Shown: piece after piece, positions 8,312-17,396 of the stretch
How positions within the stretch are numbered: position 1 is the stretch's first letter
How the letters are laid out: every line of letters starts with the position of its first letter
Assembly: GCF_002367995.1 (NCBI RefSeq)
Contig: NZ_AP018207.1
Span: forward strand, 7,798,199-7,862,198
Direction: 5' to 3'
DNA from: Calothrix brevissima NIES-22
Lineage (GTDB): Bacteria > Cyanobacteriota > Cyanobacteriia > Cyanobacteriales > Nostocaceae
DNA length: 64,000 nt
Made by a program: the position numbers and the translations under genes
Notes under the pieces: generated by a model
What the model was told of the DNA's origin: nothing
Databases searched by the model: none
The model's input: only the letters and a program-made list of their open reading frames with translations

Positions 8312-10132
8312 ATGACTGTAGATCCCAATTCTCATCAAAATTATCAACAGGATGCACTAGTTCCTAGTGAAACACCAAAAGTTAAGCAACCCCGACGCTT
8401 TTTAGGTGGTGCTAGTAGACGCTCTTTTCTTGGTCGTGTTGGCTTGTTTACAACTTCTAGTGTGGTGGCTGGGGTATTAGGTTCATCTATTACCAACAAC
8501 AAAGAAGAAAACGTTGTTCAGGCTGCGGAACCTAAAGTAAAGTCTGAACATAGTGATTTACGCGAGAAAGCCTTTCAAGTACGTACCACAGCTGCCAAAA
8601 ATAATCGCGAAATTCCCATTCCTCCCCATCCTACTAATGGCGATGAGGCGAAATACGCCAACAAAATTGCCACAGATACAAGGGGATTACCTCATAATCA
8701 ATTGGGCGAAGTAGATCTCAAAGCTTATCAATCTTTTATTAATGCCCTTAACTCTGGCGACCCCAACGAGTATGAAAAAATTATCTTGGGTGGTAAACGG
8801 AAGTTAGTACAACCACTCACACCATTAGCAATTAGCTTGAGTGGGGTCAATACTTGCCAATTGGCGATTCCAGTACCGCCTACCCTTGACAGTGCAGAGC
8901 AAGCGGCGGAATTTCTGGAGATTGCTTGGCAACAACTCTTACAGGATGTACCTTTTAGCGAGTTCCGCAATGACACAACTAACCCACTGATTTTGGCTGC
9001 TGTTCAAGATTTGAATCGGTTATCAGCATTCAAAGGGCCAAAACAGAATGGAAAAGTAACACCAGAACTGCTATTTAGAGGTACAGCAATTTACGCTGAT
9101 GGTTCTGGTAAAACGACTTACCACACGTTACCAGGTGTAGAAGTCGGCCCTTACGTTTCTCAATTTTTACTGCGTCCTGTTCCTGCAGGTACACATAGTT
9201 ATGCTCAACTTAATCGTGTACCCGCAGCTATTCCCGAAAATACTTTCCAAACTAATTACGATGAATGGTTGCTAGTGCAAAATGGTGGCGATTCTGGTCG
9301 CACAATTAAGTTTGATTCTACCCGTCGCTACTTTATCAATGGGCGCGACCAGTCAGAGATTGCCCATACACCACCACCAGTTTATACAAATGCTGCGTTA
9401 ATTCTTCTTGCCAAACCAAGCAGTGATAATCCGCTAGCTGGTGGTGTAGGTTCGCCTTACAATCCCGGCAATCCCTATAACAAGTCAAAAACTCAAGTGG
9501 GTGGTTCGGGGACATTTGGCCCTGGATATGCACAATCTCTCATCGGTTGGGTTAGCCCACATGCAATTAGAGCCGCTTATTGGCAGAAGTACTATGTTCA
9601 CCGTCGTCTGAGAGCGGAGGCTTATGGTGGATTGGTTCACAATAATAAGGTGAATAAAACGAACTATCCAATTCACCAAGAAGTATTCAAATCAGAAGCC
9701 CTCGATCGCATTTACAGCAAATACAAATCCTATTTGCTACCACAAGCCTTCCCAGAAGGGGCACCATTCCACTCTTCTTATCCAGGAGGCGCTTCGGTAG
9801 CGGCTGGAGCTAGTGTGACGATTTTAAAAGCGCTATTTGATGAGAATTATGTGATTCCTAATCCAGTAGTACCCGATCCCAAAGATCCTACCAAGCTGAT
9901 TCCTTATGAAGGCCCGCCTTTAACTGTCGGTGGAGAATTGAACAAACTGGCGGCGAATATTGGCTTAGGTCGGGATAGCGCAGGAATTCACTGGCGTACA
10001 GATGCGGCTGCTTCATTGGCGTTGGGGGAAGCGATCGCAATTGGTATTCTCAGAGATGAGAAGTTAACCTTCCGCGAAATCTTTGAAGGTTTCACATTTA
10101 CCAAATTTGATGGTACCAAGGTCACCATTTAA
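8312..10132 (+). CDS. Tat-exported vanadium-haloperoxidase/PAP2-family protein, sulfur-poor, with altered active site
   Basis: I chose ATG 8312 (606 aa) because GGAG precedes it by about 8 nt; an upstream TTG frame adds nine unlikely residues. The N-terminus has a twin-arginine signal (SRRSFLGRVG). The C-terminal half carries the vanadate-pocket pattern of vanadium haloperoxidases: YYVHRRLRAEAYGG (about 424-437), SSYPGGAS (about 488) and GRDSAGIHWRTD (about 553-564). In active relatives the second motif is S-Y-P-x-G-H; here the His that acts as acid/base is Ala. Activity may therefore be changed or lost. I count no Met beyond the initiator and one Cys in 606 residues. It is followed after 77 nt by a cytochrome c-like gene. 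Natural substrate unknown. Confidence 0.8.
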   Translation: MTVDPNSHQNYQQDALVPSETPKVKQPRRFLGGASRRSFLGRVGLFTTSSVVAGVLGSSITNNKEENVVQAAEPKVKSEHSDLREKAFQVRTTAAKNNREIPIPPHPTNGDEAKYANKIATDTRGLPHNQLGEVDLKAYQSFINALNSGDPNEYEKIILGGKRKLVQPLTPLAISLSGVNTCQLAIPVPPTLDSAEQAAEFLEIAWQQLLQDVPFSEFRNDTTNPLILAAVQDLNRLSAFKGPKQNGKVTPELLFRGTAIYADGSGKTTYHTLPGVEVGPYVSQFLLRPVPAGTHSYAQLNRVPAAIPENTFQTNYDEWLLVQNGGDSGRTIKFDSTRRYFINGRDQSEIAHTPPPVYTNAALILLAKPSSDNPLAGGVGSPYNPGNPYNKSKTQVGGSGTFGPGYAQSLIGWVSPHAIRAAYWQKYYVHRRLRAEAYGGLVHNNKVNKTNYPIHQEVFKSEALDRIYSKYKSYLLPQAFPEGAPFHSSYPGGASVAAGASVTILKALFDENYVIPNPVVPDPKDPTKLIPYEGPPLTVGGELNKLAANIGLGRDSAGIHWRTDAAASLALGEAIAIGILRDEKLTFREIFEGFTFTKFDGTKVTI

Positions 10133-10209
10133 CTTTTGACCAGTAACACTGGTAGGGGCGAGTTTCAGGTTAAACCAGCCCCGATAAATTTTAGCCGAAG
10201 AATATCATC

Positions 10210-11208
10210 ATGTTTCAGCTTCGGAAATTTTACTTGCGATCGCGGTTTGTATTTTTGGGTATAGTTTTAGCGATCGCACTTTTTATCTATAAACTACAAG
10301 CTCCAGCTTTATCACCAGATATAGAATTAGGGAAAAACCTGGGCAGAGAACTGATTGCGGCTTGTCCTGTCGTTAAAGATCCGCAAAATTTAGCAGCTTT
10401 CAACTCATGCGCGGATAACTTAGCTAAGTTAACAATCCTTCGCGATACTATGAACGCGCCATTTTTGTGGGGCGCTCAAAGTCAAGCTGGAAATTACAAT
10501 CTTAAAAATAATCAAACCACTCAATTTGATCCCTTAGTATGGCGACGTACTTACCTGTCTACATTTATGTTTCATAGTGAACCATTAGTTGAACAGGTCA
10601 ACAACTTAACTGTTATACATGTGCCTACTCAGTTCCGCAATCAATTAGATATAGGCGACTTTCCTTATCCATTTTGGCACTCATCGAAAAAGTGGAGTTC
10701 CTACCAAAAAACTACTGAATTACTTTTCTTTCTGGAAGATAAACAGCTTAAAGGGGCATTACGTTCCGCAGTTGTCGATCCACAACGGCCAACGGTAGAT
10801 CATGCATGGGACGGGAAGTGGATTTGGACTGATACCAATGGCAAACAGCAACCTTATGTGACGCTCTATACCCGTTTATTTTCCCCATCTAACCCATACG
10901 TTGCCAAGGTTGATGCTGCTTATCGAGCATTTGAGGCTAAGTTGCGAGAGAATTCTTGTCTTACTTGTCATAGTCCTGACAATGCTAGTAAGCAAAATCC
11001 CTTATTAATCTTAAATTACCCCAATCAGGCGCTGACTTTGCGACATGAAACAGTGCGCCAAATTCAAGAAAAACGGATGCCTCCGCCAAATGGAATTACT
11101 GATGAGCGAGAACGACAAAACCTGATTGAACTTGCTGAAGCATTTGCTAAAGCTGGCGATTTGGCTCTTGCTTATGAAGGAGAGAAAACCACTGTGGGAA
11201 AAAACTAG
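10210..11208 (+). CDS. Membrane-anchored cytochrome c-like protein
   Basis: A 332-aa protein with one N-terminal membrane segment (about 13-28, FVFLGIVLAIALFIY) after a positively charged start, so most of the chain should be periplasmic or lumenal. Near residue 252 it has one haem c motif, C-L-T-C-H, and about 50 residues later RMPPPNG, which offers a plausible axial Met. Two further cysteines (AACP, FNSCAD) may form a disulfide. The middle region is not recognised. It starts 77 nt after the haloperoxidase-like gene and is probably cotranscribed, so it may supply or accept electrons for that protein. This pairing is inferred. A strong terminator at 11321 closes the unit. Confidence 0.7.
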   Translation: MFQLRKFYLRSRFVFLGIVLAIALFIYKLQAPALSPDIELGKNLGRELIAACPVVKDPQNLAAFNSCADNLAKLTILRDTMNAPFLWGAQSQAGNYNLKNNQTTQFDPLVWRRTYLSTFMFHSEPLVEQVNNLTVIHVPTQFRNQLDIGDFPYPFWHSSKKWSSYQKTTELLFFLEDKQLKGALRSAVVDPQRPTVDHAWDGKWIWTDTNGKQQPYVTLYTRLFSPSNPYVAKVDAAYRAFEAKLRENSCLTCHSPDNASKQNPLLILNYPNQALTLRHETVRQIQEKRMPPPNGITDERERQNLIELAEAFAKAGDLALAYEGEKTTVGKN

Positions 11209-12138
11209 TGCTGCTATGGTAGTTGTGTTTTATGTAGAAGTTTAACAGCATCCCTCAGTTTAGGCGATCGCTCCCTAGAACCCTAACGACTGCTTGCTAA
11301 ATCGAGAATATTGCCTTTGAAAATCCCCTGACCTAGTAGGTTGGGGGATTTTTGGCTTATTTAATCAACGCCAGATTGCTGAAGGGGGATAGGGGAAAAG
11401 GGAAAAAACCAAGGAATTGAATTATCGATGTTGCTTTCATTCGTAGCGGGTGGTAAACGACTTGTGTACCTGCTTTTAACAAAAAGCTGATTTTTTTGTT
11501 ACAGTTTGTAAAGAAATTTTCAAAAAATGTATTCATGAATTCCTTTTTTTTGCAATTTTTGTGTTTACTAGTACATTTTTTATGAGAAAAAATATTTCTT
11601 GCCTAAAATAATGAAGGTATCATGCTTTTTCTGGTTGAAACATATAGATGATATATGTTGTATGCTTAGGATTTTTTACAAATAGTTGCATAACCTAGAA
11701 GTCCCATCAGATAAGCATTACAGGTAAAACTTATATAAAATTATGTTTATATAATTTCGTTTTGTATCTAATTAAGTGATTTTATTTTTAGATACTTAAA
11801 AGCGATTATACTTATTAGAATAATCATTAAACATTTCTTAATAAAAAAGAGATGCGAAGCATTATAAAAATAATTTGTAAGGGGTTGGAGGAAAACCAAG
11901 TAAGCAAATCTTCTGATTTTCTGAGCTTGTATTGCTAAATTTTTATGCTTGAAAAGCTTACAGAAAATTATGAGAGTCTACTCGGTAATTCCCCTCAGAG
12001 TTATGTCCCAATCAAATGAGAATTTGTGGTTTTGAGACATAACAATCTGTGGTAAAAACCAAAAGCTAAAATCTTTATATTTGAGCTTGAACCCTCATCA
12101 ATAATTCTCAATTAATCAAAGTTTAGGAGATTCAAACT
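11209..12138. other. Intergenic region and cpc3 leader, 930 bp
   Basis: It contains the terminator at 11321-11353, then a long AT-rich stretch that must hold the cpc3 promoter and a long leader. No copy of the shared ATACGG-type palindrome is evident, so cpc3 may be controlled differently. I see no gene. Confidence 0.65.
11321..11353 (+). terminator. Rho-independent terminator after the cytochrome c-like gene
   Basis: Arms AAATCCCC and GGGGATTT enclose an inner ACCTA-G-TAGGT stem. A T-run follows (GGGGATTTTT). Confidence 0.85.
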
Positions 12139-12660
12139 ATGGTGCAAGATGCATTTTCTAAGGTTGTATCCCAAGCTGACGCCAGAGGCGAATACCTCAG
12201 CGATGGTCAGTTAGATGCTTTAATCGCTTTAGTTAAAGAAGGTAACAAGCGGGTTGATATCGTTAACCGCATTTCTAGCAATGCATCTTCCATAGTTGCT
12301 AACGCAGCTCGTTCATTGTTTGCTGAACAGCCTCAACTAATTGCTCCTGGTGGAAATGCTTACACCAACCGTCGTGCGGCTGCTTGTGTACGGGATTTAG
12401 AAATTATCCTGCGTTATGTTACCTACGCGATTTTTGCAGGTGATACTAGCGTTCTTGACGATCGCGCCTTGAATGGTTTACGGGAAACCTATCTAGCACT
12501 TGGTACTCCTGGCGCTTCCGTTGCAGTTGGTATTCAAAAACTGAAAGAAGCTTCCATCGCTATTGCTAACGATCCCAACGGTATTACCCGTGGTGATTGC
12601 AGCAATTTGATTGCAGAAGTCTCTTCTTATTTTGATCGTGCAGCAGCAGCAGTTGCCTAA
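12139..12660 (+). CDS. cpcB3: Sulfur-depleted C-phycocyanin beta subunit (Cpc3 type)
   Basis: A 173-aa phycobiliprotein of the phycobilisome rod. It carries phycocyanobilin on Cys in AAACVRD (position 82 type) and GDCSNL (position 153 type). These two chromophore cysteines are the only Cys, and M1 is the only Met. Positions usually Met or Cys in CpcB are replaced: RRMAAC is RRAAAC, RDMEIIL is RDLEIIL, and the DRCLNG cysteine is Ala. This is the signature of the sulfur-starvation phycocyanin described in Calothrix PCC 7601. AGGAG lies about 10 nt before the ATG. It heads cpcB3A3H3I3D3 and should replace ordinary phycocyanin under sulfur limitation. Confidence 0.97.
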   Translation: MVQDAFSKVVSQADARGEYLSDGQLDALIALVKEGNKRVDIVNRISSNASSIVANAARSLFAEQPQLIAPGGNAYTNRRAAACVRDLEIILRYVTYAIFAGDTSVLDDRALNGLRETYLALGTPGASVAVGIQKLKEASIAIANDPNGITRGDCSNLIAEVSSYFDRAAAAVA

Positions 12661-12679
12661 ACATCAAAACATATTCTAT

Positions 12680-12736
12680 TAGACCTCTTGCAGAGAAGCA
12701 AAATTGAATAAAAAATCAATTTTTGCAAGAAGTCTA
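12680..12736. repeat. Inverted repeat between cpcB3 and cpcA3
   Basis: Outer arms TAGACCTCTTGCA and TGCAAGAAGTCTA with a second nested stem (GCAAAATTGA / TCAATTTTTGC). It fills most of the 119-nt gap between the two subunit genes. The sequence resembles a dispersed element. It may stabilise or partly terminate the transcript. Confidence 0.7.
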
Positions 12737-12779
12737 TTAAAGCAATTTTTTGTAAAAGCAATTAGGAGAAAATACTTCA

Positions 12780-13271
12780 ATGACTAAAACACCCTTAACC
12801 GAAGCAGTTGCATCTGCAGATTCTCAAGGTCGTTTTTTGGGTAGCACCGAAATTCAAGTTGCATTTGGTCGTTTCCGCCAAGCATCTGTTAGCTTAGAAG
12901 CTGCAAAAGCAATATCTAAAAAAGCTTCTAGCCTAGCTGAAGCTGCTGCTAATGCTGTGTACCAAAAATTCCCCTACACCACCACTACATCTGGCCCTAA
13001 CTACGCCTCTACCCAAACTGGTAAAGACAAGTGCGTGCGTGATATCGGCTACTACCTGCGGATTGTTACCTACGCTTTAGTAGTGGGTGGTACAGGCCCT
13101 ATCGATGATTATTTGATTGGTGGTTTGGCTGAAATCAACCGTACCTTTGAATTATCTCCTAGCTGGTACATTGAAGCTCTCAAATACATCAAAGCTAATC
13201 ACGGTGTAACCGGCGATCCTGCTGTTGAAGCTAACTCTTACATTGATTACATCATCAATGCTCTGAGCTAA
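12780..13271 (+). CDS. cpcA3: Sulfur-depleted C-phycocyanin alpha subunit (Cpc3 type)
   Basis: A 163-aa phycobiliprotein that pairs with CpcB3 in rod hexamers. The single Cys sits in [16 protein letters not shown] (position 84 type) and binds phycocyanobilin. There is no Met beyond M1. The conserved alpha-subunit start [20 protein letters not shown] and the [11 protein letters not shown] segment confirm the family. AGGAG lies about 12 nt upstream. The gene follows cpcB3 after 119 nt that contain an inverted repeat, and precedes the linker genes by 477 nt. Two sulfur atoms in 163 residues, against several in ordinary CpcA, supports the sulfur-sparing role. Confidence 0.97.
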   Translation: MTKTPLTEAVASADSQGRFLGSTEIQVAFGRFRQASVSLEAAKAISKKASSLAEAAANAVYQKFPYTTTTSGPNYASTQTGKDKCVRDIGYYLRIVTYALVVGGTGPIDDYLIGGLAEINRTFELSPSWYIEALKYIKANHGVTGDPAVEANSYIDYIINALS

Positions 13272-13748
13272 TAGAGCTAACCAATCGGTTCCTAAAAGCT
13301 TTTCAGTTTTGTGTAACACGGGTGAGAAAATAATTTGGTAATAGTATTATGCAGATCGATATTATTACCTGATGATTTTTGGCAGTAGGTAGCTCTGTTT
13401 CACAAAAACTGATATCAAGTTTGCAGCGCTAAACCGTTGCAAATTGCAAAAGCGTCAAGCATTTGTGTAGTAAGTTGAGAATTTTATCAACACTGAATTC
13501 ATTCTGTGTTAGCTGTCAATTGCAATTGATGCCAATACTTATGATTTTTGGGTAGATAAACTCTCATCTTATTACGCAAGGCTTTTTCTTAGTTAGTGAA
13601 AAAGATTTATTAACAGGTTTGTAGTCAGGATTTTAGTCCTGGATTTTAAAGTACTAAAGTACTCGCTACTAGATTGACCATTTTTAGCTGTAACTTAAGA
13701 AATTTTTACCAAGTTTAATGGGTTAGAAAATAAGGAACAGATAAGGTT
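13272..13748. other. Gap between cpcA3 and cpcH3, 477 bp
   Basis: This is long for an intra-operon gap. It contains a dispersed inverted repeat (13619-13671). A separate promoter or RNA processing for the linker genes is possible; no gene is visible. Confidence 0.6.
13619..13671. repeat. Dispersed repeat with TTGTAGTCAGGA start
   Basis: TTGTAGTCAGGATTTTAGTCCTG forms a small hairpin (CAGGA/TCCTG), followed by AGTACTAAAGTACT, another small palindrome. It shares its TTGTAGTCAG start with the element at 3135-3196. Confidence 0.6.
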
Positions 13749-14564
13749 ATGGCACCGTTAACAGAAGCAAGCCGATTAGGAGTTCGCCCTTTTGCAGATA
13801 GTGAAAAGGCGGAATTGCGCTTTGTAAAAACAGCAGAAGAAGTGCAGTCAATTATTTGGGCTGCATATCGCCAAGTTTTAGGTAACGAGCATCTGTTTGC
13901 TAGCGAGCGATTGATTAGTGCAGAATCGCTATTGCAACAGGCGCAAATTTCTGTGCGAGATTTTGTCAGAGCGATCGCGCAATCGGAACTGTATCGCCAG
14001 AAATTCTTTTATTCCAACTCACAGGTGCGCTTTATTGAGCTAAATTATAAGCATTTGCTTGGTCGTGCGCCCTACGATGAGTCAGAAATTGCTTACCATG
14101 TTGATATCTACAATTCCCAAGGTTACGAAGCCGAAATCAATTCTTACATCGATTCGGTAGAGTATCAACAAAACTTTGGTGATGCGATCGTTCCTTACTA
14201 TCGCGGCTTTCAAACCACAGTCGGACAAAAAACGGCTGGTTTTGTGCGTTTTTTCCAGTTGTATCGCGGCTATGCAAACAGCGATCGCGCTCAAAACAAA
14301 TCTAAAGGACAATTAACTTGGGATCTAGCCAAAAATTTAGTATCCCCCATCTATCCTGCTGATTCTGGTTCGCTTACCGGTGTCTCTACAGGAAATCGTG
14401 GCGGTAACACCTATCGGATTCGGGTTTTACAAGCGGCTTCCTCCAACTCACCCCGCATTCGCCAAAGTATTACTGAAGTAGTTGTACCATTCGATCAGTT
14501 ATCAAATCGCTTACAACAACTCAATCGCCAAGGGCGCAAGGTGATCGGTATTGCGCTTTCATAA
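13749..14564 (+). CDS. cpcH3: Sulfur-free phycocyanin rod linker (Cpc3 type)
   Basis: A 271-aa rod linker. The N-terminal PBS-linker domain (about 18-155) has the hallmark [21 protein letters not shown] and [13 protein letters not shown] phrases. The C-terminal CpcD domain (about 220-270) reads TYRIRVLQA...[22 protein letters not shown]. It organises phycocyanin hexamers within the rod and tunes energy flow. It has no Cys and no Met apart from M1. A good AAGG lies upstream. The next gene is a second linker of the same build. The H3/I3 naming follows the known order cpcB3A3H3I3D3; which of the two sits nearer the core is not evident from sequence. Confidence 0.94.
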   Translation: MAPLTEASRLGVRPFADSEKAELRFVKTAEEVQSIIWAAYRQVLGNEHLFASERLISAESLLQQAQISVRDFVRAIAQSELYRQKFFYSNSQVRFIELNYKHLLGRAPYDESEIAYHVDIYNSQGYEAEINSYIDSVEYQQNFGDAIVPYYRGFQTTVGQKTAGFVRFFQLYRGYANSDRAQNKSKGQLTWDLAKNLVSPIYPADSGSLTGVSTGNRGGNTYRIRVLQAASSNSPRIRQSITEVVVPFDQLSNRLQQLNRQGRKVIGIALS

Positions 14565-14568
14565 ATTA

Positions 14569-14601
14569 TGGGCATAGGGCATGGGGCATAGGGCATAGGG
14601 C
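14569..14601. repeat. GGGCATA heptamer tandem repeat
   Basis: Four to five imperfect copies of the 7-mer GGGCATA between the two linker genes. Similar tracts occur at 16094-16131 and 31820-31860. This belongs to the short tandem repeats typical of heterocystous cyanobacteria. Confidence 0.8.
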
Positions 14602-14704
14602 TAGAGTCATGAGTTATTTATCCCTCTGCACGGTTAGTAAGCGTAGCCAAACCATTGCCCTGTGCCTTTTTTGATCAAAACTGTTCGCTAAGGAGATATT
14701 TTAG

Positions 14705-15571
14705 ATGGCTATTACAACAGCAGCATCCAGACTCGGAACTTCTGCATTTAGTGATGCTGCTCCTCTTGAATTACGTTCTAATGCTAGTCAGGCAGAGATT
14801 GCACTGGTAATTAATGCGATTTACCGCCAGCTTTTAGGTAACGATTATTTGCTGCAATCAGAACGTTTGATAGGTTTAGAATCTCTTCTGACTAACAAAA
14901 ATATTACCGTTCAAGAATTTGTTAGACAGTTAGCCAAATCCGAACTGTACAAATCAAAGTTCTTTGCCAATAACTTTCACAGTCGGGTGACAGAACTCAA
15001 CTACAAACATCTATTAGGACGCGCTCCTTATGATGAATCTGAAATAGCCTATCATTTGGATTTATATCAAAGCAAAGGCTACGAAGCTGATATTGATTCT
15101 TATATAGATTCAGTAGAGTATCAGACTAATTTTGGGGACAATATTGTGCCCTATTATCGCGGATTCAGCAATCAATTAGGACAGAAAACTGTCGGCTTTA
15201 CCCGCATTTTTCAACTTTATCGCGGTTATGCCACAAGCGATCGCTCTCAAATTCCTGGTGCTTCTTCTCGTTTAGCTAGCGAATTAGCCAGAAATAGCGC
15301 CTCCACAGTCATAGCACCTGCTGGTAGTAACAATGGCTTTGCTTATCGTTCCTCAGTCAGAGGACAAACCCCCAGCACCACATTTCAAGGTTCGCAAGCC
15401 TATGGTAAAGGGCGGCTATTCCGCGTTGAAGTTGCAGGTATCTCTCAACCCGGTTATCCCAAAGTTCGCCGCATCAATAAAGCAGTAGTTATTCCCTACG
15501 AAGAACTATCCAACTATTTTCAACAAGTGCAACGTCGTAACGGCAAAATCGCCAGCGTTACACCTCTCTAG
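14705..15571 (+). CDS. cpcI3: Sulfur-free phycocyanin rod linker (Cpc3 type)
   Basis: A 288-aa rod linker, paralogous to the preceding gene. The PBS-linker domain (about 20-160) includes [25 protein letters not shown] and [22 protein letters not shown]. The C-terminal CpcD domain (about 235-286) includes [11 protein letters not shown] and [22 protein letters not shown]. There is no Cys and no Met apart from M1. AAGGAG lies 8 nt before the ATG. Together with cpcH3 and cpcD3 it makes a full set of sulfur-free linkers, so the rods can be rebuilt with sulfur only at the chromophore thioethers and initiators. Confidence 0.94.
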   Translation: MAITTAASRLGTSAFSDAAPLELRSNASQAEIALVINAIYRQLLGNDYLLQSERLIGLESLLTNKNITVQEFVRQLAKSELYKSKFFANNFHSRVTELNYKHLLGRAPYDESEIAYHLDLYQSKGYEADIDSYIDSVEYQTNFGDNIVPYYRGFSNQLGQKTVGFTRIFQLYRGYATSDRSQIPGASSRLASELARNSASTVIAPAGSNNGFAYRSSVRGQTPSTTFQGSQAYGKGRLFRVEVAGISQPGYPKVRRINKAVVIPYEELSNYFQQVQRRNGKIASVTPL

Positions 15572-15588
15572 GGACTAGGGGCTAGAGG

Positions 15589-15697
15589 CTAGTAGTCTGT
15601 CAATTTTGTTTTGAGGGGTTGGTAGTGCGGGCATCTTGCCCGCGTGAGCGAGACGCTCACACTACAGTCCCTCATTTCAATCCTGACAGACTACTAG
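15589..15697. mobile_element. MITE-like element with 14-bp perfect terminal inverted repeats
   Basis: Ends are CTAGTAGTCTGTCA and TGACAGACTACTAG. Inside are nested hairpins GCGGGC-ATCTT-GCCCGC and GTGAGCG-AGA-CGCTCAC. At 109 bp it has no coding capacity. It lies between cpcI3 and cpcD3. A related element with diverged ends is at 33912-34021. Confidence 0.75.
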
Positions 15698-15783
15698 AAA
15701 AGAGGGATGAGAATAAACATTGACAAATTTTCCATGCCCAATGCCCAATAACCAATTTTTTTTTAATTGATAAGGACATCAAC

Positions 15784-15996
15784 ATGGTTTATCCAAGTCG
15801 GAGTTTTCAAGTTGAAGTTTCGGGATTGCATCAAAATGATGTCACAAATCAAAACAATTACCCGATACGTTCTAGTGCTAGTATATTGATTACAGTACCC
15901 TTTAGCCGATTTAATGAAGAACTTCAACGCATTAATCGCTTAGGGGGGAAAATAGTCAATATTCAACCTTTAAGTCTGGAAATAGGTGAAAACTAA
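15784..15996 (+). CDS. cpcD3: Sulfur-free small rod-capping linker (Cpc3 type)
   Basis: A 70-aa protein consisting of a single CpcD domain: SRSFQVEVSGL at the start and ITVPFSRFNEELQRINRLGGKIVNI at the end. CpcD caps the distal end of phycocyanin rods. No Cys, no Met other than M1. AAGG lies about 9 nt upstream. It is the last gene of the operon and is followed by a strong terminator at 16029. Confidence 0.94.
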   Translation: MVYPSRSFQVEVSGLHQNDVTNQNNYPIRSSASILITVPFSRFNEELQRINRLGGKIVNIQPLSLEIGEN

Positions 15997-16028
15997 AGCC
16001 TTCATTCTGATTGTTGCTTAAACTAAAG

Positions 16029-16071
16029 ATTAGCCCGCACTATACTTGAAAAGTAGGTGTGGGCTAATTTT
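16029..16071 (+). terminator. Rho-independent terminator of the cpc3 operon
   Basis: Arms ATTAGCCCGCAC and GTGTGGGCTAAT (one mismatch), with inner CTATACTT/AAGTAG pairing, followed by TTTTTG. Confidence 0.88.
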
Positions 16072-16093
16072 TGATTTTACATACCATCAGTAT

Positions 16094-16131
16094 GGGGCAT
16101 AGGGCATAGGGCATAGGGCATAGGGCATAGG
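16094..16131. repeat. GGGCATA heptamer tandem repeat, five copies
   Basis: Five consecutive copies of the 7-mer GGGCATA. Same unit as at 14569 and 31820. Confidence 0.9.
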
Positions 16132-16529
16132 AAAAGCCACCAATGCCCTATGCCCGCGAAATCCCACTCCCTTTTAGGATACAGATGGTGAATCAGGAGT
16201 AAGACTCGTCGCTTATCCCGAAATCCCGCCGTCACCCTCAAGGGTGCGGCTAATCGTACAAAGCCCACCTTTGTGGGCTTCGTAGCGTGAGCCAGTGGCT
16301 TCCAGCCTGCGGGCGGTGTGTTGGGTAAGTGAGAGAACAGTTTATATCAAGTGTTGACGACTCAAACCCACCATTCGTCAGCAGTATCCTTTTAGGGGTG
16401 GGATGAGCTTACACAAATTATTGTCCTATTTCCTATTTCTGACACCAAATTCTCACAACTGACACTTGTACAGACAAGGGTTATCGCGTCTCTAATAACT
16501 AACAACTAATTATTGACATTGAGTAACTT

Positions 16530-17348
16530 ATGCCGAATTTTACCGAGTTGCTTCATCATCGTTATGGCACTAGCTCAGTTAATGCAGAGCTACCTGAAAA
16601 TGATTTCATCAGTTCGCTATTATCTCACCGTTCAATTCGGGCTTATTTACCACATGCTTTACCCTTAGGAACTTTAGAAACCTTAGTCGCCGCAGCACAA
16701 TCAGCTTCTACATCCTCCAATCTCCAAACATGGAGTGTGGTAGCAGTAGAAGATCCCAGTCGTAAGGAAAAACTATCACAACTGGCTAATAATCAAGCCC
16801 ATATTCGCCAATCTCCCTTATTTCTCGTCTGGTTGGCAGATTTAGCCAGATTATCGCATTTAGCCGAAAGTCGCGGATTACCCCATGAAGGCTTAGATTA
16901 TCTGGAAATGTTCCTGATGGCGGCGATTGACGCAGCTTTAGCCGCACAAAATGCTGTGGTAGCTGCTGAATCTTTGGGGTTGGGAACAGTGTATATTGGT
17001 GCGTTGCGTAATAAACCAGAGGAAGTGGCGGAGGTGTTAGGGTTACCAAAACAGGTATTTGCTGTATTTGGTTTGTGTGTGGGTTATAGCGATCGCGCTG
17101 TAGAAACAGCCATTAAACCACGCTTACCTCAAACAACGGTATTACATCGCGAAACTTACAAACCAGCATCAGAAGAAGATATTGCTGTATATAACCAAGC
17201 AATGCAAGCTTTCTACGAGTCACAGAAAATGAATATTCCCGGTGATTGGACAGAACATTCTGCTAAACGGGTAGCTTTTGCGCAGTCTATTTCCGGACGC
17301 GATCGCTTGCGGGAAGCTTTGAATAATTTAGGGTTTGAACTACGTTAA
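16530..17348 (+). CDS. Flavin nitroreductase, NfsA/FRP-like NADPH-dependent oxidoreductase
   Basis: A 272-aa FMN-dependent oxidoreductase. The N-terminus has the family HRSIRAYLPHALP motif and SASTSSNLQTWSVVAVED, which contact FMN. The middle has MAAIDAALAAQNAVVAAESLGLGTVYIGALRN, the dimer/cofactor helix, then GLCVGYSD and the C-terminal KRVAFAQSISGRDRLREAL typical of NfsA. It would reduce nitroaromatics, quinones or free flavin. Next to sulfonate genes it could serve as an extra flavin reductase for SsuD; this is inferred. Met/Cys content is ordinary (five Met, one Cys). No operator-like palindrome was seen upstream. Confidence 0.85.
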   Translation: MPNFTELLHHRYGTSSVNAELPENDFISSLLSHRSIRAYLPHALPLGTLETLVAAAQSASTSSNLQTWSVVAVEDPSRKEKLSQLANNQAHIRQSPLFLVWLADLARLSHLAESRGLPHEGLDYLEMFLMAAIDAALAAQNAVVAAESLGLGTVYIGALRNKPEEVAEVLGLPKQVFAVFGLCVGYSDRAVETAIKPRLPQTTVLHRETYKPASEEDIAVYNQAMQAFYESQKMNIPGDWTEHSAKRVAFAQSISGRDRLREALNNLGFELR

Positions 17349-17396
17349 TTTTTCAGGCTTTATTTGCTAAGTCTATGTTGAGTATTGTCTCTACTT

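Larger units (their letters stand above)
15997..16529. other. Intergenic region, 533 bp
   Basis: After the operon terminator come a heptamer tandem repeat (16094-16131) and a hairpin AAGCCCAC-CTT-TGTGGGCTT near 16260. Then repeat-like sequence leads into the nitroreductase promoter. No gene is supported. Confidence 0.6.

Noticed and set aside
16255-16290. Possible tRNA-like or riboswitch fold near AAGCCCACCTTTGTGGGCTT
   Set aside because: It is a simple hairpin within repeat-like sequence; no cloverleaf or known riboswitch core can be drawn.
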